NCBI GenBank assembly: GCA_001725415.1
Contig: MEGH01000016.1
Coordinates: forward strand, 17,721-81,720
Source: Pseudonocardia sp. SCN 73-27
GTDB taxonomy: Bacteria; Actinomycetota; Actinomycetes; Mycobacteriales; Pseudonocardiaceae
Direction of reading: 5' to 3'
Length of the DNA stretch: 64,000 nucleotides
Positions 62,238-64,000 of the stretch are shown here, one piece after another. The notes under the pieces are model-generated. The model worked only from the letters and a program-made list of their open reading frames with translations. It made no database searches and was not told the origin of the DNA. Position 1 is the stretch's first letter. Each line of letters opens with the position of its first letter. The position numbers and the translations under genes were made by a program.

Positions 62238-63008
62238 TCAGCGGGCCGCCAGGGCGCGGGTGAGGCCCAGGGCGGCGGTGCGGACGGCCGGGGCGAGGCG
62301 CTCGGGATCGAACCGGTTGACCCATCCCGTGATCGACAGCGCGGCGACGGCGTGCCCGTCGGCATCCAGGACCGGGGCGGCCACGCAGGTGACGCCGATC
62401 CCGGACTCCTCACGCTCGTAGGCGACGCCGCGCTCGTGGATGCGTTCCAGCTCGGCCGACAACAGGCCGGGGGCGATGATCGTCCGCGGGGCGCGGCGGG
62501 CAAGGCCGGCGCGCAGGACCTCGTCGACGAGCTCCTGTGGCGCGAACGCGAGCATGGCCTTGCCGACGCCGGTGCAGTGCATCGGCATCCGCCCACCCAC
62601 CCGCGACGGCACCCGTGGCCCGGCGCGCCCCTCCAGCTTCTGGACGTAGACGACCTCGGTGCCGTCCGGCGTCGCCAGGTGGACGGTCTCGTGGGTGGCC
62701 TCGAACAGGTCGGCCAGGAACGGGGCGGCGGCCTCGCGCAGGCCGTGCTGGCGTGGCACGAGCTGGCCGAGCTCGAAGAGCCGGATGCCCAGGCGCACCC
62801 CGCCGCCGGGGGTGCGTTCGACGACGCGCCACTCGGCCAGCTCGGTCACGAGCCGGTGCACGGTGGCCTTCGCGACCCCGGTGCGGCGCACCAGTTCGGC
62901 CAGCGAGAGCTCGTCGTCGCCCAGCTCGAAGGCGGTCAGCACGGTGAGGGCGCGCCCGAGGACGGAGTTGGGTACCTCGTGAGAGGTGTTCCGTTGAGTG
63001 GACCGCAC
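62238..63008 (-). CDS. IclR-family transcriptional regulator
   Basis: A 256-residue IclR regulator with winged helix ([20 protein letters not shown], about 34-53) and effector domain ([50 protein letters not shown]). Start uncertain: GTG 63008 has GGAAGG only 1 nt upstream, while an in-frame ATG at 63038 leaves only 9 bp to the divergent gene. It most likely controls the divergent acetaldehyde dehydrogenase / aldolase genes, as IclR members do in aromatic meta-cleavage pathways. Confidence 0.92.
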   Translation of the reverse strand: MRSTQRNTSHEVPNSVLGRALTVLTAFELGDDELSLAELVRRTGVAKATVHRLVTELAEWRVVERTPGGGVRLGIRLFELGQLVPRQHGLREAAAPFLADLFEATHETVHLATPDGTEVVYVQKLEGRAGPRVPSRVGGRMPMHCTGVGKAMLAFAPQELVDEVLRAGLARRAPRTIIAPGLLSAELERIHERGVAYEREESGIGVTCVAAPVLDADGHAVAALSITGWVNRFDPERLAPAVRTAALGLTRALAAR

Positions 63009-63047
63009 GCCTTCCAGCCTGCGGCATCCCGGTGTCATCGTCCAGGC

Positions 63048-63953
63048 ATGGACACCCCCAAGGTGCCGGTCGCCATCGTCGGGCCCGGCCACATCGGCAC
63101 CGACCTCCTGGTCAAGTTGCAGCGCAGCGACGTGCTGGACCTCCGCTACGTCGCCGGCATCGTCGAGTCCGAGGGTCTGACCCGGGCGCGGGAGGCGGGC
63201 GTCGAAGCGTCGGCGGGCGGCGTGGACTGGCTGCTGGAGCAGGACCCGCTGCCGCGCATCGTGTTCGAGGCGACGTCGGCCAAGGCGCACGCGGCCAACG
63301 CGCCCCGCTACGAGGCGGCGGGCATCCGCGCCGTCGACCTCACCCCCGCCCACCTCGGCCCGATGGTGTGCCCGGCCGTCAACGGCGAGGACCATCTCGA
63401 CGCCGTGAACGTCTCCATGATCACCTGCGGCGGACAGGCGACGATCCCGATGGTCGCGGCCGTCTCCCGGGTGACGAAGGTGCCGTACGCGGAGATCGTC
63501 GCGTCGATCTCGTCGCGGTCGGCGGGCCCGGGCACGCGCGCCAACATCGACGAGTTCACCCACACCACCGGCGGCGCGGTCGCCGAGGTCGGCGGAGCGG
63601 ACCGGGGCAAGGCGATCATCGTCCTCAACCCGGTCGAACCGCCGATGATCATGCGCGACACCGTCTACTGCATGATCGGTGCCGACGCCGACCGCACCGC
63701 GATCACGACCTCGGTGCACGAGATGGTCCTGCGGGTGCAGGAGTACGTGCCGGGCTACACGCTGCGCGCCGAGCCGCAGTTCGACGAGCCCACCGACGAG
63801 TGGGGCGGGCACGCCCGCGTCGCCGTGTTCCTGGAGGTCAAGGGCAACGGCGACCACCTGCCGCCCTACGCCGGCAACCTCGACATCATGACCGCGGCCG
63901 CAGCGCGCACCGGTGAGCTGATGGCCCGCGCCGAGCTGGGAGCTCTCGCATGA
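63048..63953 (+). CDS. Acylating acetaldehyde dehydrogenase (meta-cleavage pathway)
   Basis: A 301-residue acetaldehyde dehydrogenase of the MhpF/BphJ/HsaG type, oxidising acetaldehyde or propanal to the acyl-CoA with NAD. The dinucleotide motif is [14 protein letters not shown] and the catalytic cysteine is C127 ([12 protein letters not shown]). It works in a channelling complex with 4-hydroxy-2-oxovalerate aldolase, whose gene follows with an ATGA overlap. No ribosome site is evident before ATG 63048, so the transcript may be leaderless. Confidence 0.95.
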   Translation: MDTPKVPVAIVGPGHIGTDLLVKLQRSDVLDLRYVAGIVESEGLTRAREAGVEASAGGVDWLLEQDPLPRIVFEATSAKAHAANAPRYEAAGIRAVDLTPAHLGPMVCPAVNGEDHLDAVNVSMITCGGQATIPMVAAVSRVTKVPYAEIVASISSRSAGPGTRANIDEFTHTTGGAVAEVGGADRGKAIIVLNPVEPPMIMRDTVYCMIGADADRTAITTSVHEMVLRVQEYVPGYTLRAEPQFDEPTDEWGGHARVAVFLEVKGNGDHLPPYAGNLDIMTAAAARTGELMARAELGALA

Positions 63954-64000
63954 CCAAGCCCGCACTCCGCAACGACGTCCGGATCATCGACACCACCCTG
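63950..64000 (+). CDS. 4-hydroxy-2-oxovalerate aldolase, N-terminal part
   Basis: The first 17 codons before the window ends ([17 protein letters not shown]). The ending RIIDTTL is the start of the conserved RIIDTTLRDG motif of HOA/MhpE-type DRE-TIM aldolases. ATG overlaps the dehydrogenase stop (ATGA), the usual order of the pair. The enzyme splits 4-hydroxy-2-oxoacids to pyruvate and an aldehyde passed to the dehydrogenase. Confidence 0.85.
   Translation, partial: MTKPALRNDVRIIDTTL

Noticed and set aside
62980-63000. GTTCCGTTGAGTGGAC as an IclR operator near the right-edge IclR gene
   Set aside because: Arms match only three or four bases, and it lies at the uncertain N-terminus of the IclR gene itself.

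Overview
The window is very GC-rich DNA with strong G/C third-position bias, many GTG starts, several leaderless-type promoters, a mycothiol-dependent-enzyme family protein (29.9 kb) and an AfsR/BTAD regulator. It reads as an actinomycete chromosome. Pseudonocardiaceae, for example Pseudonocardia, is my best guess, but no rRNA or marker gene fixes the genus. I saw no tRNA, rRNA, CRISPR array, insertion sequence or phage gene. Nearly all of the window is catabolic enzymes, their transporters and their local regulators.

Region by region. 0-2.6 kb: small membrane protein, catalase, AhpD-like protein. 2.8-8.8 kb: an IclR regulator divergent from a CitE / MmgE-PrpD / CoA-transferase / acyl-CoA dehydrogenase / MaoC operon, the gene set known from itaconate (C5-dicarboxylate) degradation, with a perfect inverted repeat between the divergent genes. 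9-11.9 kb: MpaB-type oxygenase, an SRPBCC / periplasmic-binding-protein fusion and an ArsR regulator. 11.9-17.2 kb: Clp-type AAA+ ATPase, VIT1/CCC1 transporter, lactate permease. 17.2-30.5 kb: mixed genes and gene remnants (LLM flavin enzyme, TetR, secreted beta-propeller protein, dehydrogenase plus CoA-transferase pair, AfsR regulator, FAD monooxygenase, methyltransferase, zinc-ribbon protein).

30.6-47.3 kb is catabolic module A: a GntR regulator, isopropylmalate-dehydrogenase-family enzyme, amidase / CoA-transferase / hydantoinase / isochorismatase-family / MDR operon, MFS transporter, DRE-TIM lyase, and an operon for a ribose-type ABC importer, a second MFS and an aldo-keto reductase. Five of its transcription units share a TGCATACA-type box placed on the -10 region and pointing into the gene. 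47.9-62.1 kb is catabolic module B: thirteen co-directional minus-strand genes with gaps of 51 bp or less and six stop/start overlaps. They encode two GntR regulators, two PuuE-type deacetylase-fold hydrolases (one fused to a cupin), CoA-transferase, isochorismatase-family hydrolase, a second ribose-type ABC importer, IlvD-type dehydratase, CitE lyase, alpha/beta hydrolase and hydantoinase. Modules A and B reuse the same enzyme classes. I infer that each imports a nitrogen-containing, amide- or imide-bonded compound, hydrolyses it, activates the acid as a CoA thioester and cleaves the carbon chain. The substrates are unknown. The right edge (62.2-64 kb) has an IclR regulator divergent from acetaldehyde dehydrogenase and the start of 4-hydroxy-2-oxovalerate aldolase, the end of a meta-cleavage pathway.

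Six copies of a 40-bp palindrome, with paired changes in both arms, lie between genes from 8.8 to 38.7 kb and none was seen after that. Start codons were chosen by ribosome-binding-site spacing, overlap with the upstream stop codon, or leaderless promoter position. All functional calls rest on reading the sequence and on family knowledge; no database search was run.
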